Positions 11,621 to 22,328 are shown, numbered from the stretch's first letter. The stretch: 64,000 nt of DNA from Hysterangium stoloniferum (GCA_015178975.1 WHVD01000087.1:124001-188000), one strand, 5' to 3'. Notes: generated by a model from the letters alone, not told the origin. Translations and numbers: made by a program.

Positions 11621-12165
11621 AACACACCTTGGTATGGGTCAAAATCCCTTGAGAAATATTCCAAAGAACAGCCCCTCACAATTTAAGGAGGACAAAGCTG
11701 GGGAAGGGAGAAGGTGTGGCAGCCTCAAGGCTTTACAGCGGGCTTCCGAGCCTCCCACGGCTATGGGCAAAAATGTTCCCATGCATCACCAATGTCACAG
11801 AAAAGCTCCCGCGCATGTCACACAATGCTCCCGTGGCATGAAAATACTCCCGCAAATGCCAAAAAGCCTCTGGGTTTGCTCCCATGCTGAGTAATAAGAG
11901 ACTTTGGGCATCAGCTTAGTCACACACTCCCACGCAGAGCGTTCGGGCACTCTGCACACTCACAAATACGGCCTGCAGTGCCTAAAAACACCCACCACCC
12001 ACCATACAACTTTACTTTATATGACAAGCCTGGGAACCCTTGCTATGTTGCAGGGTGGTCACTTTGTGACCTGCCCCACTGCTCACTGTGGGGTCCAGCT
12101 AATTGGGGGGCAAAGCCCCCCAAACCCCCCCACATCCACAACTCTTAAGTATTTCTCAGACTCAT
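11621..12165. repeat. Direct-repeat module X, copy 3
   Basis: Homologous to 770-1319. It contains the palindrome TTGGGGGGCAAAGCCCCCC (about 12103-12123), here perfect, and the same trailing AAGTATTTCTCAGACTCATT. It is followed directly by a minisatellite, as in the first copy. Confidence 0.7.
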
Positions 12166-12195
12166 TGTCAGAGACCAAGGAGATTGCTTTCAAAA

Positions 12196-12866
12196 GTAAA
12201 GTCTCGCAGAACGTAAAGTCTCGCAGAACGTAAAGTCTCGCAGAACGTAAAGTCTCGCAGAACGTAAAGTCTCGCAGAACGTAAAGTCTCGCAGAACGTA
12301 AAGTCTCGCAGAACGTAAAGTCTCGCAGAACGTAAAGTCTCGCAGAACGTAAAGTCTCGCAGAACGTAAAGTCTCGCAGAACGTAAAGTCTCGCAGAACG
12401 TAAAGTCTCGCAGAACGTAAAGTCTCGCAGAACGTAAAGTCTCGCAGAACGTAAAGTCTCGCAGAACGTAAAGTCTCGCAGAACGTAAAGTCTCGCAGAA
12501 CGTAAAGTCTCGCAGAACGTAAAGTCTCGCAGAACGTAAAGTCTCGCAGAACGTAAAGTCTCGCAGAACGTAAAGTCTCGCAGAACGTAAAGTCTCGCAG
12601 AACGTAAAGTCTCGCAGAACGTAAAGTCTCGCAGAACGTAAAGTCTCGCAGAACGTAAAGTCTCGCAGAACGTAAAGTCTCGCAGAACGTAAAGTCTCGC
12701 AGAACGTAAAGTCTCGCAGAACGTAAAGTCTCGCAGAACGTAAAGTCTCGCAGAACGTAAAGTCTCGCAGAACGTAAAGTCTCGCAGAACGTAAAGTCTC
12801 GCAGAACGTAAAGTCTCGCAGAACGTAAAGTCTCGCAGAACGTAAAGTCTCGCAGAACGTAAAGTC
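12196..12866. repeat. 17-bp satellite, ~40 near-identical copies
   Basis: The unit GTAAAGTCTCGCAGAAC is repeated about 39-40 times with no difference that I can see. A minus-strand frame of 240 codons runs through it (a 17-residue period from a 51-nt super-period); this is an artefact of the repeat. There are no unique spacers, so it is not a CRISPR array. Such uniformity points to a very recent expansion or to homogenisation. Confidence 0.95.
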
Positions 12867-13087
12867 TTATAGCACAGGAAGATCTATTACAAACAGGAAG
12901 CAATGGGTACAAAGGGAAACCCCCACATCAACAACTTTTAACTTATCTGAGGCTCATTGTTGTTTGAGAAAGGAAATTGTTTAAAAGTGGAAAGTCTTCA
13001 AAGAATGGAAAGCCTTGTTAGAACAGATATTGTGTTAGAACAGAAATTGTGTTACAATGGAAACCATTTAAACAAAGGAAACCATTT

Positions 13088-13256
13088 AAAGAACTGAAAC
13101 AACGGTGACAAATGGAAACAACGGTGACAAATGGAAACAACGGTGACAAATGGAAACAACGGTGACAAATGGAAACAACGGTGACAAATGGAAACAACGG
13201 TGACAAATGGAAACAACGGTGACAAATGGAAACAACGGTGACAAATGGAAATGACA
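13088..13256. repeat. 19-bp minisatellite, ~8 copies
   Basis: The unit AACAACGGTGACAAATGGA is repeated about eight times, followed by degenerate copies (ACAAAAGGTGCAACAGTT). The unit resembles the 18-bp GGTTACAAAAGGAACAAT unit at 1699-1960, which occupies the equivalent place after the other X module. Confidence 0.92.
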
Positions 13257-13329
13257 GCTACAAAAGGTGCAACAGTTACAAAAGGTGCAATAGTTTCAAA
13301 AGCAGCAATGGTTTCAATCAAACATTGAG

Positions 13330-13790
13330 TTGATCTTACTATCATGTATTGTAGTTTATTTTAATTTATGTAATTTATTTTAGTTTATTATATTTTAATT
13401 TAATTTATTGTACTTCATTTGGATTTAGTGTTATTTATTGGATTTTCTTTTCTTTTCTTTTCTTTTCTTTTCTTTTATTGCATTTTATTTTGACTCATTG
13501 TATTTTATTCTGATTTATTACATTTTACTTTGGTTTATTCTATTTTATTCTATTTTTAAACATTTTATTTTGATTCATTGTATTTGATTTTTATTTATTT
13601 TATTTTATCCCAATTTATTGTATTCTATTTTGATTTATTACATTTTGCTTTAGTTTACTCTATTTTATTCAATTTTTAAGCATTTTACTTTTATTTTTTG
13701 TATTTATTTTGATTTATCCAATTTTATTTGTATTTTATCTTGATTTATCCTATGTTATTTTGATTTATTGTATTTTATTCTAATTAACCC
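13330..13790. other. AT-rich degenerate repeat with (CTTTT)n
   Basis: Repeats of the type TTTTATTTTGATTTATTGTA, with a clean CTTTT microsatellite at about 13446-13480. No gene. The block from 13797 to 13970 beyond it holds irregular GCGTGGGAAAT-like repeats only. Confidence 0.8.
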
Positions 13791-13970
13791 GGAAAACCAT
13801 GTAGACCAGCTCTGGGGATTTACCATCCTTCTCTGGGGAACTGGCTTCACAGGGGCGTGGGAAATAGTCCTGAAAGGTATGGGAAAATCCCTCCATCAAG
13901 GGTGCGGGAAATTCCCCTGGAAATGTCATGGGAAATGCTTACATGAAGGGCGTGTAAGGGCGTGGGAAAT

Positions 13971-14758
13971 TGTTAGGATACACACACAGGCCAGGTTTCC
14001 AGAGAAACCTGTGGGATATCCGGTAGGACTTGGCTTCAGCTTATAGGCTGCACCCTCGCTAGATCGTGTTGTCCAATTTCAAACGGACGGACGGGGATCC
14101 CGGGGAGTCCGGGTGGGGTTCGTGGGTCGTAGGTCGTAAGTTGGGGGTCGTGGGTCATAAGTCGGAGGTCATGGGTCGTGAGTCGAGTTGGTTGAGAGAG
14201 ATAGATGCGCCGGAGCCCGTGGGCTCTGACTAGTGCAAGCGATGTGAATCGAGTAAGGTTTTAGAGTGGAAAATATTATTAGATTACTGGGGGGAATCTA
14301 AGCTAATTTTCTGACTGGATTGTATGTACAACATCTGCCAGTTTATATAGACCGTGGAATGCATGACATACCAAATCCAGTAATAACGAAACGAAACTAA
14401 CAAAACATGAAATGGGAATAGTAAACACCAAATTGGTGTTAGGAATGGAACGGAATGGGAGCGGAGTCCTAAATCGTGACAGGTCATTTGACTAAAACGG
14501 GAATGGGGCTCGATTAGAGCAGTGACGGGATTCTAAGTGGGGACCGGTGACTGATGCATGGGACGAAGACGGACATAGACAGAGACAGAGTCTGGGGGAA
14601 GTCTGGTGACTGATATGTGTTGTAATGAGGTCAAATGTAACAAGTCTTGACATACGGAGTCCGGGTGGGAAATCCTATAAACAGACAATTGGTGCTTGTA
14701 GCATGTGGGGGCATACGGGTTAGTGCCCAGAGTCCGGCGGGATTGTCCGGTCGTAACA
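13971..14758 (-). mobile_element. LTR, family G2, isolated copy
   Basis: A 788-bp LTR beginning TGTTAGGATA and ending CGGTCGTAACA. It contains the shared block GGCTTCAGCTTATAGGCTG (about 14031-14049) and a GGGTCGTGAG-type mini-repeat (14105-14185). Related copies lie at 16410-16727, 40204-41051 and 41994-42821; the last is the 5' LTR of element B, which sets the orientation. The flanks GAAAT and GGGCC do not match, so no TSD supports a simple solo-LTR event. Confidence 0.82.
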
Positions 14759-14944
14759 GGGCCAGAATTTAGTGAAGGCAGTGAACCAGAGACTCAAGAA
14801 TCTTACATTTTCCCTCCAAATAGATCAAAACCCCAACCAGTTCAGAAGTGCAAAGCAGAGGGAATGTGTGAGGAAGCTCTGTTTGAGAAACAGTCTGAAA
14901 GAATACTCAGAAAACGACCCAGGCTGAATTATAAGGAGACTTAA
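14759..14944 (+). pseudogene. 3' exon remnant of an unknown gene
   Basis: An open stretch encoding a hydrophilic peptide ending SERILRKRPRLNYKET and TAA, followed by AATAAAG at about 14967. It begins exactly where the G2 LTR ends. It looks like the last exon and polyadenylation region of a gene whose upstream part was replaced by the LTR. I do not recognise the family. A retroelement origin is also possible. Confidence 0.3.
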
Positions 14945-15090
14945 AGGTATTAAAGTGTTTTAATACAAATAAAGAAGTTTTCTGTATATAATTTTCATTT
15001 TGAGAGCATATAAAACAATATAGAGCATTTCACACATGTATTTAACATTTTTTTGAGCCTCTGTCATCTACAGGTAAAGTTATTTCATTG

Positions 15091-15158
15091 TTGCAGCAGT
15101 CACCTTCCTAATGAGGAAGTGTCGCGACACTTCCTCATTAGGAAGGTAACTGCTGCGA
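15091..15158. repeat. Near-perfect 34-bp-arm palindrome
   Basis: Two 34-bp arms meet at GTCG/CGAC (centre between 15124 and 15125) with only two mismatches. Each arm reads, from the outside, GCAGCAGT(C/T)ACCTTCCT then AATGAGGAAGTGTCG. The outer motif GTCGCAGCA occurs again at about 15444-15452, facing the other way, so the AT-rich segment between is bounded by inverted motifs. Possible origin: fused termini of a small DNA transposon. No transposase is present. Confidence 0.85.
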
Positions 15159-15159
15159 C

Positions 15160-16409
15160 ATACAAATTTTTGGTGTAAACCTAGAACCCATAGCATTTAC
15201 AGTTACATTTTGTTATTTTAGAGTTTAGTAAGTTTATTTGAGTATTAATATTACTCAAGGAAGGGCTAAAACTAAAGATATGGCAATTAAAGTGGTGCAC
15301 AAGGTATTTTTCACCAGGAAACTGGTACACTAGATGTAACAGTTCTCATGTTTTGATAATCTAATGTCAAATATAATTTTATTTTGATAATTTAACAATA
15401 TAAAATTTACGAAGTATGTACTTAATTTGAAAAAAAGAAACATGTCGCAGCACTTGCACGGCACTTTCCTATAGCCCGCCAGATGGTACCGTGATGACGA
15501 GTCGATCCTGGAAATGTCACAGAGTGATGGCCCTATTGCCATCATATTGAAACAATCATGCCTTTGTTCGTCTATGCGCACTGCGGGTGTCGTGAATATC
15601 GGGTGGTGAATATCAAGTAGATTTCTTGCCATCTACAAGAGTAAAGGTAACTTGCACACAGAGCACACAGGGCATTCAGCGGAATAGTGAAGGTCCCTTT
15701 TGAAGAACATGTGGGTATAGTATAGCTAGAAATGTTAGGAGAGCATGTTCGTGGTCTGTTGAGAGGATTGAAAGCCAGCATCACTGACAGCGCCGAATGT
15801 CGCCGTTTTTCACAGGAGGGAGCAGTGCAATTACAAGGGAATGTGTCACATATTCCCACTGTCATTTGACGTGGCAGATTTATGGAACTGAAGGTTAATG
15901 ATAATCGATGACAGCATAAAAGGTGTCTATATCCAACTTTAACTGCGTCGAAACTCCCTTCTATGAAAGTTCTGAAATCCGGCCTGGGGTTGGTAGGATT
16001 GGTTTTATCACGATGGCTCCAAGTTTCTAGAGAAATTTAGTTTTGCCCCAACCACATATTTTTAGTCCTAAATTCAACATCTATATGTCTCTTCTATCCA
16101 GCTTCGTCTATGTGTTGTGATGAGAGCAGAGAGCTGTATGGTTGGGTAGGGGGAGAGCTTAGCTCTCTGCGTATGCGTGGGAAGACTCACCGCTCGGGAG
16201 GGTGGGTCCTCTCTCGCAGTACAACTCTCACTCTCACTTAACAATAGATTCAACAATCAATAATTATTAAATTTGATTCATTGATTAACCCAAATCCTCA
16301 ATATGGGGGAAGGAGACCAATGCATGCCTTTCTTGAGTAGTGAGAAAAGGGGAGATACAATTCACAAATAGAATGGTATATACATAAGCTGAGAAATACA
16401 GTACCATTC
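15160..16409. other. Intergenic, no supported gene
   Basis: Short open frames only (97 codons or fewer), with no recognisable domain, conserved repeat or splice pattern. The sequence is of mixed composition and ends where a G2 LTR fragment begins. Confidence 0.6.
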
Positions 16410-16727
16410 TGTTAGGATACATACCGGGCAGGTCTCCAGAGAAACCCACAGAATATCCAATAGGACTTGGCTTCAGCTTATAGGCTGTGCCCTCGCTAGA
16501 TTGTGTCGTCCAATTTCAGATAGGCGGACGGGAAACCCAGGGAGTCTGGGCAGGGGTCGTGGGTCATGAGTCGTAAGTCAGAGGTCGTGGGTCGTGAGTC
16601 GAGACTGGTGAGAGAGATAGATATGCCGGAGCCTGTAGGCTCCGACTCGTGCGAGTGGTGTAATTCAAGTAGGGATTAGACTGGGAAAATGTATTAGATT
16701 ACTGGGGGGAATCTAAGCCAATTTTCT
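16410..16727 (-). mobile_element. G2 LTR fragment truncated by element A
   Basis: Begins TGTTAGGATACAT as at 13971 and follows the G2 LTR for about 318 bp, including the shared block at 16463-16496. It then stops at CCAATTTTCTG, where the other copies continue ACTGGATTGTATGT. The next bases belong to the left LTR of element A, whose own first 35-40 bp are missing, so the junction removed sequence from both. Confidence 0.85.
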
Positions 16728-17226
16728 GCACTGGAAAGTTGGGAACTGTCAGATAGGGTCAGGACGTTGGCTTCAGCTTATGTGCTGCGCCTCTACGCAA
16801 ACACTCAAAGTCCTTAATTTCAGAGGTGAGACTTACAATGGAAGATACAGATATTCAGAGTTCCGAAGAGTTCTGAATATCGAGCGTACAGAAAGACAGA
16901 AGAAGGAATAAGAAACTAAGTCAATATCAGATCTAAGGTAAAGTACAAATTCGCGGAAACTAATATAAGTCTTCTCGTTATTGTACTACAAACTGAGACC
17001 ATAATAAGATGGAAATGGAAGTAATCTTAAACGGGAATACAATAAGTCATATCGGGGAGACAATATTCCAAAATGGGAATATAATAGACAAACGAGTGAA
17101 TACTTGTCAATGGACAAATTACCAAATGTGGAACAAGGGAAGAATGTGGAAGATACGGTAACTATGATGTTCTGTAGTTGGAGATTGGAAGTCGGATATT
17201 GAAACATCTGGGAACGGGTCGTAACA
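16728..17226 (-). repeat. 3' LTR of element A (end-truncated)
   Basis: Aligns with 23587-24093, including GGAATAAGAAACTAAGTCAA and CTTGTCAAnnGACAA. It ends GGGTCGTAACA. Relative to the other LTR, the first bases (TGTTGGGAACTT onwards) are missing. The two LTRs differ at many positions and by indels, so the insertion is old. Confidence 0.88.
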
Positions 17227-17411
17227 GTACCCCCCTGTTAGGCCAAAATCCCATAGAGGTGATTAGGTACTGAGTGATTGAAGCGATGGCTGATTATTAT
17301 GTGTCGTGAAATTTACGCAATTATGGAGGTGAGAGTTTCGGCTGCTGTTCTGAGTATAAAAACCCTCCAAATATTCGAATTAATGTTTTTGTTTCTTTAT
17401 CCACAACTTGC

Positions 17412-18548
17412 ATGTCAATTCGTCAGCCATTGTTCAACACTACCCCGGAAGATTCAGATGCCGAAATTGCCGTACTTCAAAAAATGTTCGAAGGTCGTAG
17501 AACTTCAATAAAAATGACAGAGGATGGAGGAGATGAAGCGGCGACAAGAGGAGGAGGAAAAGGTTTTGATGTGGGAGTTGAAGGAGGTGGAAGAGGCAGA
17601 AAAACGGGAGTTGGAGCGAGTGAAGGTGGAAAAGGAGGCATGGATACAGAAGACAGCGGAGGTTCAGAAGAAGAAGGAAGAGGCGGAAAGACTACATCAG
17701 GAGTCTGAGGTGGCAGAAAAACATAAGGAGATAAGGGAAGGAAAGGCAAGTCTAAACCACAAGTTTCCGTAGTTTCATCTGATAACTATTGGGTACAACA
17801 AAAAGCCGTGGAGGTGGAGGTAGAGGGAGAGGCTGGGCCTTCGAGTCCTAAGGTAAGTGCCATTTGCAAGAGGTCAGTAGTTGATTAACTTCCGAAACAG
17901 AAGCAAAAGGTGAAAGCTCTGGAATGGATGGAAGTTGTCCACGACAATCCGTGTTATCGATGTTCAATTCGGAATATGATGTGTTGGAAACAGAAGGTAA
18001 AATGGGGTGGGGCTTGCTATCCCTGCACGGTTCTCAAACTTCCATGCACACTCGCTGCGAAGAGGGTTCCAAAAGGTGAGAAGGCTCAGAAAACTGATGA
18101 CGCGGAAAGTTCGGGAGTGGCCAAAACGGCGGGAACTGAGGTGCCGAACACGGATAGTATGGGCGTCGAACTCCTCAAGGACACCATTGACACATTGATT
18201 TTTATCGGAACGGAACTTATGAAAATGCGGGATGCACCAGATCGCCATAATGATATCCAAGAAAAGGGTTTCTGTTCATTGACCCGGAATTTCCGGAGGC
18301 AAAACGAGTTTCTGGAGAAGGTAATGGTTAGCATTGGTGTTATCGCAGTTTCCGAGAGGTTTTCCAATAAGGCAAGGGAACAACCAAATGATCCGTTGGC
18401 AGAGTGTGTTGAGAAAAGGTGGGAGTCAGGGAAAGGGCCAGAAAGTGAAGATGAAGAGGTACAGGATATGGTGGAAAGTGCGGAGATTGCGGATGATACG
18501 GGAGTTGAAGTGGAAGGAGGATTTGGGGTGTCAGAGACATTGAAATAG
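17412..18548 (+). pseudogene. Antisense coiled-coil / Cys-cluster gene carried by element A
   Basis: Lies between the end of pol and the 3' LTR, on the opposite strand, tail-to-tail with pol. It starts MSIRQPLFNTTPEDSDAE (17412). After an apparent 1-nt frame slip near 17520 it runs as a highly charged coiled coil (MEEMKRRQEEEEKV onwards, about 80 residues). A second segment ends EGEAGPSSPK. A 48-nt intron (17853-17900, GTAAGT...CAG, phase 0) leads to the last exon (17901-18548). That exon has two CxxCx6C motifs ten residues apart (CYRCSIRNMMC and CYPCTVLKLPC), the spacing of a Zn2Cys6 cluster, then an acidic tail. A possible first intron starts with GCAAGT (17746) but lacks a clear AG acceptor. 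Element E carries a relative with the same intron. Function unknown; this copy looks damaged. Confidence 0.6.
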
Positions 18549-18639
18549 TTGCAAATATATTTTTGACTTGTATGATTTCAAGAACGAGTGTGATGTCGGA
18601 AGTATCACAAACTGAACAGGAAGAAAACGGAAAAAAAGG

Positions 18640-21600
18640 TCAGAGTGATGATAAAGGTCCGGGTTTGCTCGGATAAGCTGTGTGGAAGTCAGTGACAATT
18701 TCCATAGCGTGTCCAAGTTCCGTGGCCAATATCCATGAAGTTTCCTTGTCAGTACCTTCATAACCTGCCCATTTGACTAAATAGAGCAATTTACAAGTAC
18801 ATTGGCAATTGTCGATTTTAGAATCCAAAATTTCAGAAACTTCAAATTCAGGCTCTCCGTCAATGATGACCGGAGGGGACAGAGGTTGAATATGTTCTGG
18901 GATTTTGTTAGGAACACAGGGTTCTAACATGGAAACATGGAAGATGGGGTGGACTGCTCACATACTATCAGGAAGTCGGAGAGTCCATGAGAGTGAACCG
19001 GCTTGTGCTATAATTTCAAAAGGGCCTAAGAATTTCTCAGCAAGTTTTTTAGAAGGTCGAGTGGTACAGAAGAATTGAGCTTTTACAAAAACCTGATCAC
19101 CAATTTTAAAATTAGGAGGCGGGATCCTGTTTTTGTCTGCTGAACATTGGTAATATTCCTGTGCGGAAGAAATAGCTTTCCGAAGTTCTTGATGTAATTC
19201 ATCGAGGTCAGTAATAAATTCTTGAGCATGGACAGAAGCCAAATCTCGTTTGGAATGTACTGTGAGATTCGGATTATGGCCTTTGTTGGCGAAAAAAGGA
19301 GATATGCTGGTAGTTGCATTCAGAGAGTTATTGTAGGTGAATTCTGCAATCGGAAGAAGGGATTTCCACTCCTGTTGATAATTGCAATAGATGTGGAGAT
19401 ATTGTTCCAATGTTTGATTAACACGTTCCATTTGTCCATCACCTTCTGGGTGATATCCCAAGGTGAAGTGTGGTTTCATGTTGAAAGCTTTTCCAAGGGC
19501 CTGGAAGAAATGGGAGACGAACTTGGAGCCTCGATCGGAAGTTACGTGAGATGGAACACCATGTTTGGAAAATACATGAATAATGAAAAGTTCCGCTAAT
19601 TGTAAGGATGTATCATGAGTAGGTATGAAAATGCCTTGTTTCAAGAATCGATCCACAACAACTAGAATGGATGTAAAGCCTTCAGACAATGGAAGTTGCT
19701 CGATAAAATCCATGGAAATTGAGTTCCAGGGTTTTTCCAGTATTGGAAGTTGCTTAAGAAGGCCATATGGCTTATGCCTCTGGGTTTTGAGCATAAGCCG
19801 GTGGTGCATGACTTACAGAACTGGGTTACAAAATCTCAGAGGTTGGGCCAAGTATATTCTCTATGGATTAGACCAAGAGTATTGTTAATGCCGTAATGTC
19901 CGGAGATTGGGTGATCGTGTTTGTACTGAAGTATGCAGAGTCGGAGATTGTTGGAATCTGGAATGTAGATACATCCATCAAGATGGATAAAACCTTGAGA
20001 GTCTTGTGACCATTGGTGTTGGTCGGGATTAACAGGAACTTCTAGATGTGGCTTGAGAGCCGGATCAGAACTGAATGCGGAAAGGATATCTTGATGTAAT
20101 TGCTCAATGTCCATAATCATAATGCTACGCATAATTGGATAGTAGAGGGAAGTCGCTCAAATAGATGCAGAAAGTTGTTGCATTGTAAAAACCGGTTTCA
20201 GGTTATGTGGATTAACAACAGTGTAGTTACTTTCCCCCTCTTTAGGATAGATGTCCCATCGTCGAGTCATGGCATCTGGTTTTCCACCAAGACGTCCGGG
20301 TCAGAAACGGATAATCATGTTGAAAGCGGAAAGGAATTCAGACCAGCGGGCTTGCCGGCAGGTTAAAAGCTTTGTGGTGGAAAAATACTCGAGATTTTTG
20401 TGATCGGTAACAATGTCAACGGGAGTTGCAGAACCTTCAAGATAATGGTGCCAATGTTTGAAAGCTTCAAAAATTGCCAAAAGTTCCTTATCATGAACGT
20501 CATAGTTGAGTTCGGACACTTTCAGTGTCTGAGAAAGGAATGCGACCAGATGAATGTCACCGTCGGAATCTTGAATGGAAAGAATCGTGGCAATTGCATA
20601 ATCAGAAGCATTGGTTTCCACAATAATCGGAACATCAGGTTTCCAATGAGAAAGGATCAGGGCGGAAGTGAAAGCATTTTTCAAGGTCTGGAAAGCAGAG
20701 CGGCATTTGTCATCAAAGACCCATGGTTGAGTTTTATGGGTAAGATGGGTAAGTGGTATTGTAATATCCGAGTAATTCCGAATAAAATGATGGTAAAAAT
20801 TGGCGAAACCTAAAAATGACTGAATATCCTTGACTTTCCGTGGTTCGGGCCAATCACGGACAACTTGAACCTTGGTTTTGTCCATACGGAGACCCTCAGG
20901 TCTGATAATGAAACCTAAGTATTCAATAGAATCCATGTCAAAGTAACATTTTTTACTGTTGGCAAAAAGACCGTTTTTGCGGAGTCTTCAGAAAACTTCA
21001 TGGACCTGTTCATCATGAAAAGCGGGATCCTCGGAAAATACCAAAATGTTGTCCAAATAGACTATAACACATACATCAAGCATGTCGGAAAATATATCAT
21101 TAACAAAATGTTGAAAAGCGGAAGGGGTGTTGGTAAGGCCGAATGGCATAACCAACCATTCAAAGGATCCATAATGAGTCCGAAAAGCAATTTTCCATTC
21201 ATTGCCCTTGGCAATTCGAACCAAATGATAGGCGTGTTTGAGGTCTATTTTGGTGTAAATCCGAGCTTTCTGTGGGGCATTGAGTAAATTGGTTACGAGT
21301 GGAAGTGGATACTTATCTTTCCGTGTGATGGAATTTAATCCTCTGAAATTGATGCAGAGTCGAAGGGAGCCATCCTTCTTTCTGACGAAAAGGATGGGTG
21401 CTCTGTACGGAGACTTTGAGGGATGGATAAAACCTATCAACAGATGTTCATCCAGGAACTCCCGAATAGATGAAAGTTCCGATTGGGATAATGGGTAAAT
21501 AGGTCCTAACGGAGGGTTTGAACCGGGCTCAATATTGATTTTTAAGTCATAGGGCCTGTGTGGTGCAAGCCGGTCAGCTTTTTGCTTACTGAAAATGTCC

Positions 21601-22300
21601 ACAAAATCATGGTATTTTTCGGGAACTCCTTCCAGGTCAGCTGTTAGCTTGGATAATTCTGGAGTCGCAAAACATCCAGATGCTTCATCAACTTTTAAGC
21701 TGATTGAAAAACACTGTGAACCGTCCAGTTTACTCACCCTAACAAATGCCAAAGCATTGGTGAGAGATTTTTGGGGGCGCGGAGGTTTCGATAGAAGCCG
21801 GAGATGCCGTTGATGCTGAAAAGGCATTGGCCGGAAGAGACACTGCAGGAGGAACTGAAGTGTCGGGAATTCGGAAATTAATACTGCCCAATACCCAGTC
21901 AACCAACAGATTATATCAGGTGAGCCAATTGTATCCAAGAACTACTAAACAGCTAGAGTTCAACTGTGTTATGAAAAAAGTAACCATCTGGGATGTTCCA
22001 CAAGGGAACTGGATAGACATGTCGCAAGCTTGGGTAATTGCCATATTGCTAGTGCCATCAAACAAATGCAAGGAAATTGCAAGAACAGAATGGAGTTTCA
22101 GATTATGTTTCGTGGCAAAGGTGGTATCTACAAAACAGTGTGTGGAGCTGGAATCTATCAGAGCTTGGAACACTAAATTTCCAAGAAAGTCAGAGACAAG
22201 TTTTACAAATAATGAATTGGGATTAGAGAGAGTGGACACATTGAGACGGATAATCTCGGAAACACGGAGAGAGTCAATGCAACCCTCTGTCCGTGCAGAT
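18640..22300 (-). pseudogene. Element A pol: protease, RT, RNase H, integrase, chromodomain
   Basis: Readable in order: protease (ALIDSSSTHCFVD near 22140, where DSG is expected); RT (KIDLKHAYHLVRI, MPFGLTN, and YLDN where YLDD is expected, about 21055-21070); RNase H (VETNASDYAIA where DAS is expected, about 20615); integrase zinc region (HPISGHYGINNT, CKSC); integrase core (SMDFIEQLP, TSDRGSKF, GQMERVNQTLEQ); and chromodomain (EVSEILDSKID, LVKWAGYEGTDKETSW, about 18700-18860). In-frame stops at 20988, about 20298, 19836 and 18958 are all TGA where family alignment expects arginine. The chromodomain places it in the chromovirus clade, whose integrases target chromatin marks. Confidence 0.92.
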
Positions 22301-22313
22301 TCCGGAGGGTTGC

Positions 22314-22328
22314 TTACTCTTTTTTCGA
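22314..22328 (-). promoter_or_regulatory. Candidate -1 frameshift site, gag-pol junction of A
   Basis: On the minus strand the gag end reads TCG AAA AAA GAG TAA. Pol is open in the -1 frame through this point (GTA AGC AAC CCT). A run of A two codons before the gag stop is kept in element B. Programmed -1 slippage on such runs is known in LTR elements. Not proven here. Confidence 0.45.

Noticed and set aside
12196..12866. CRISPR-like array
   Set aside because: The 17-bp units are directly adjacent with no unique spacers, and the genome is eukaryotic.
12190..12912. 240-codon minus-strand frame with a 17-residue repeat
   Set aside because: It is produced entirely by the 17-bp satellite, which is read in three rotating frames; no non-repeat coding sequence is attached.
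13971..14758. Solo LTR with TSD
   Set aside because: The LTR is clear, but its flanks GAAAT and GGGCC do not match, so I describe it only as an isolated LTR.
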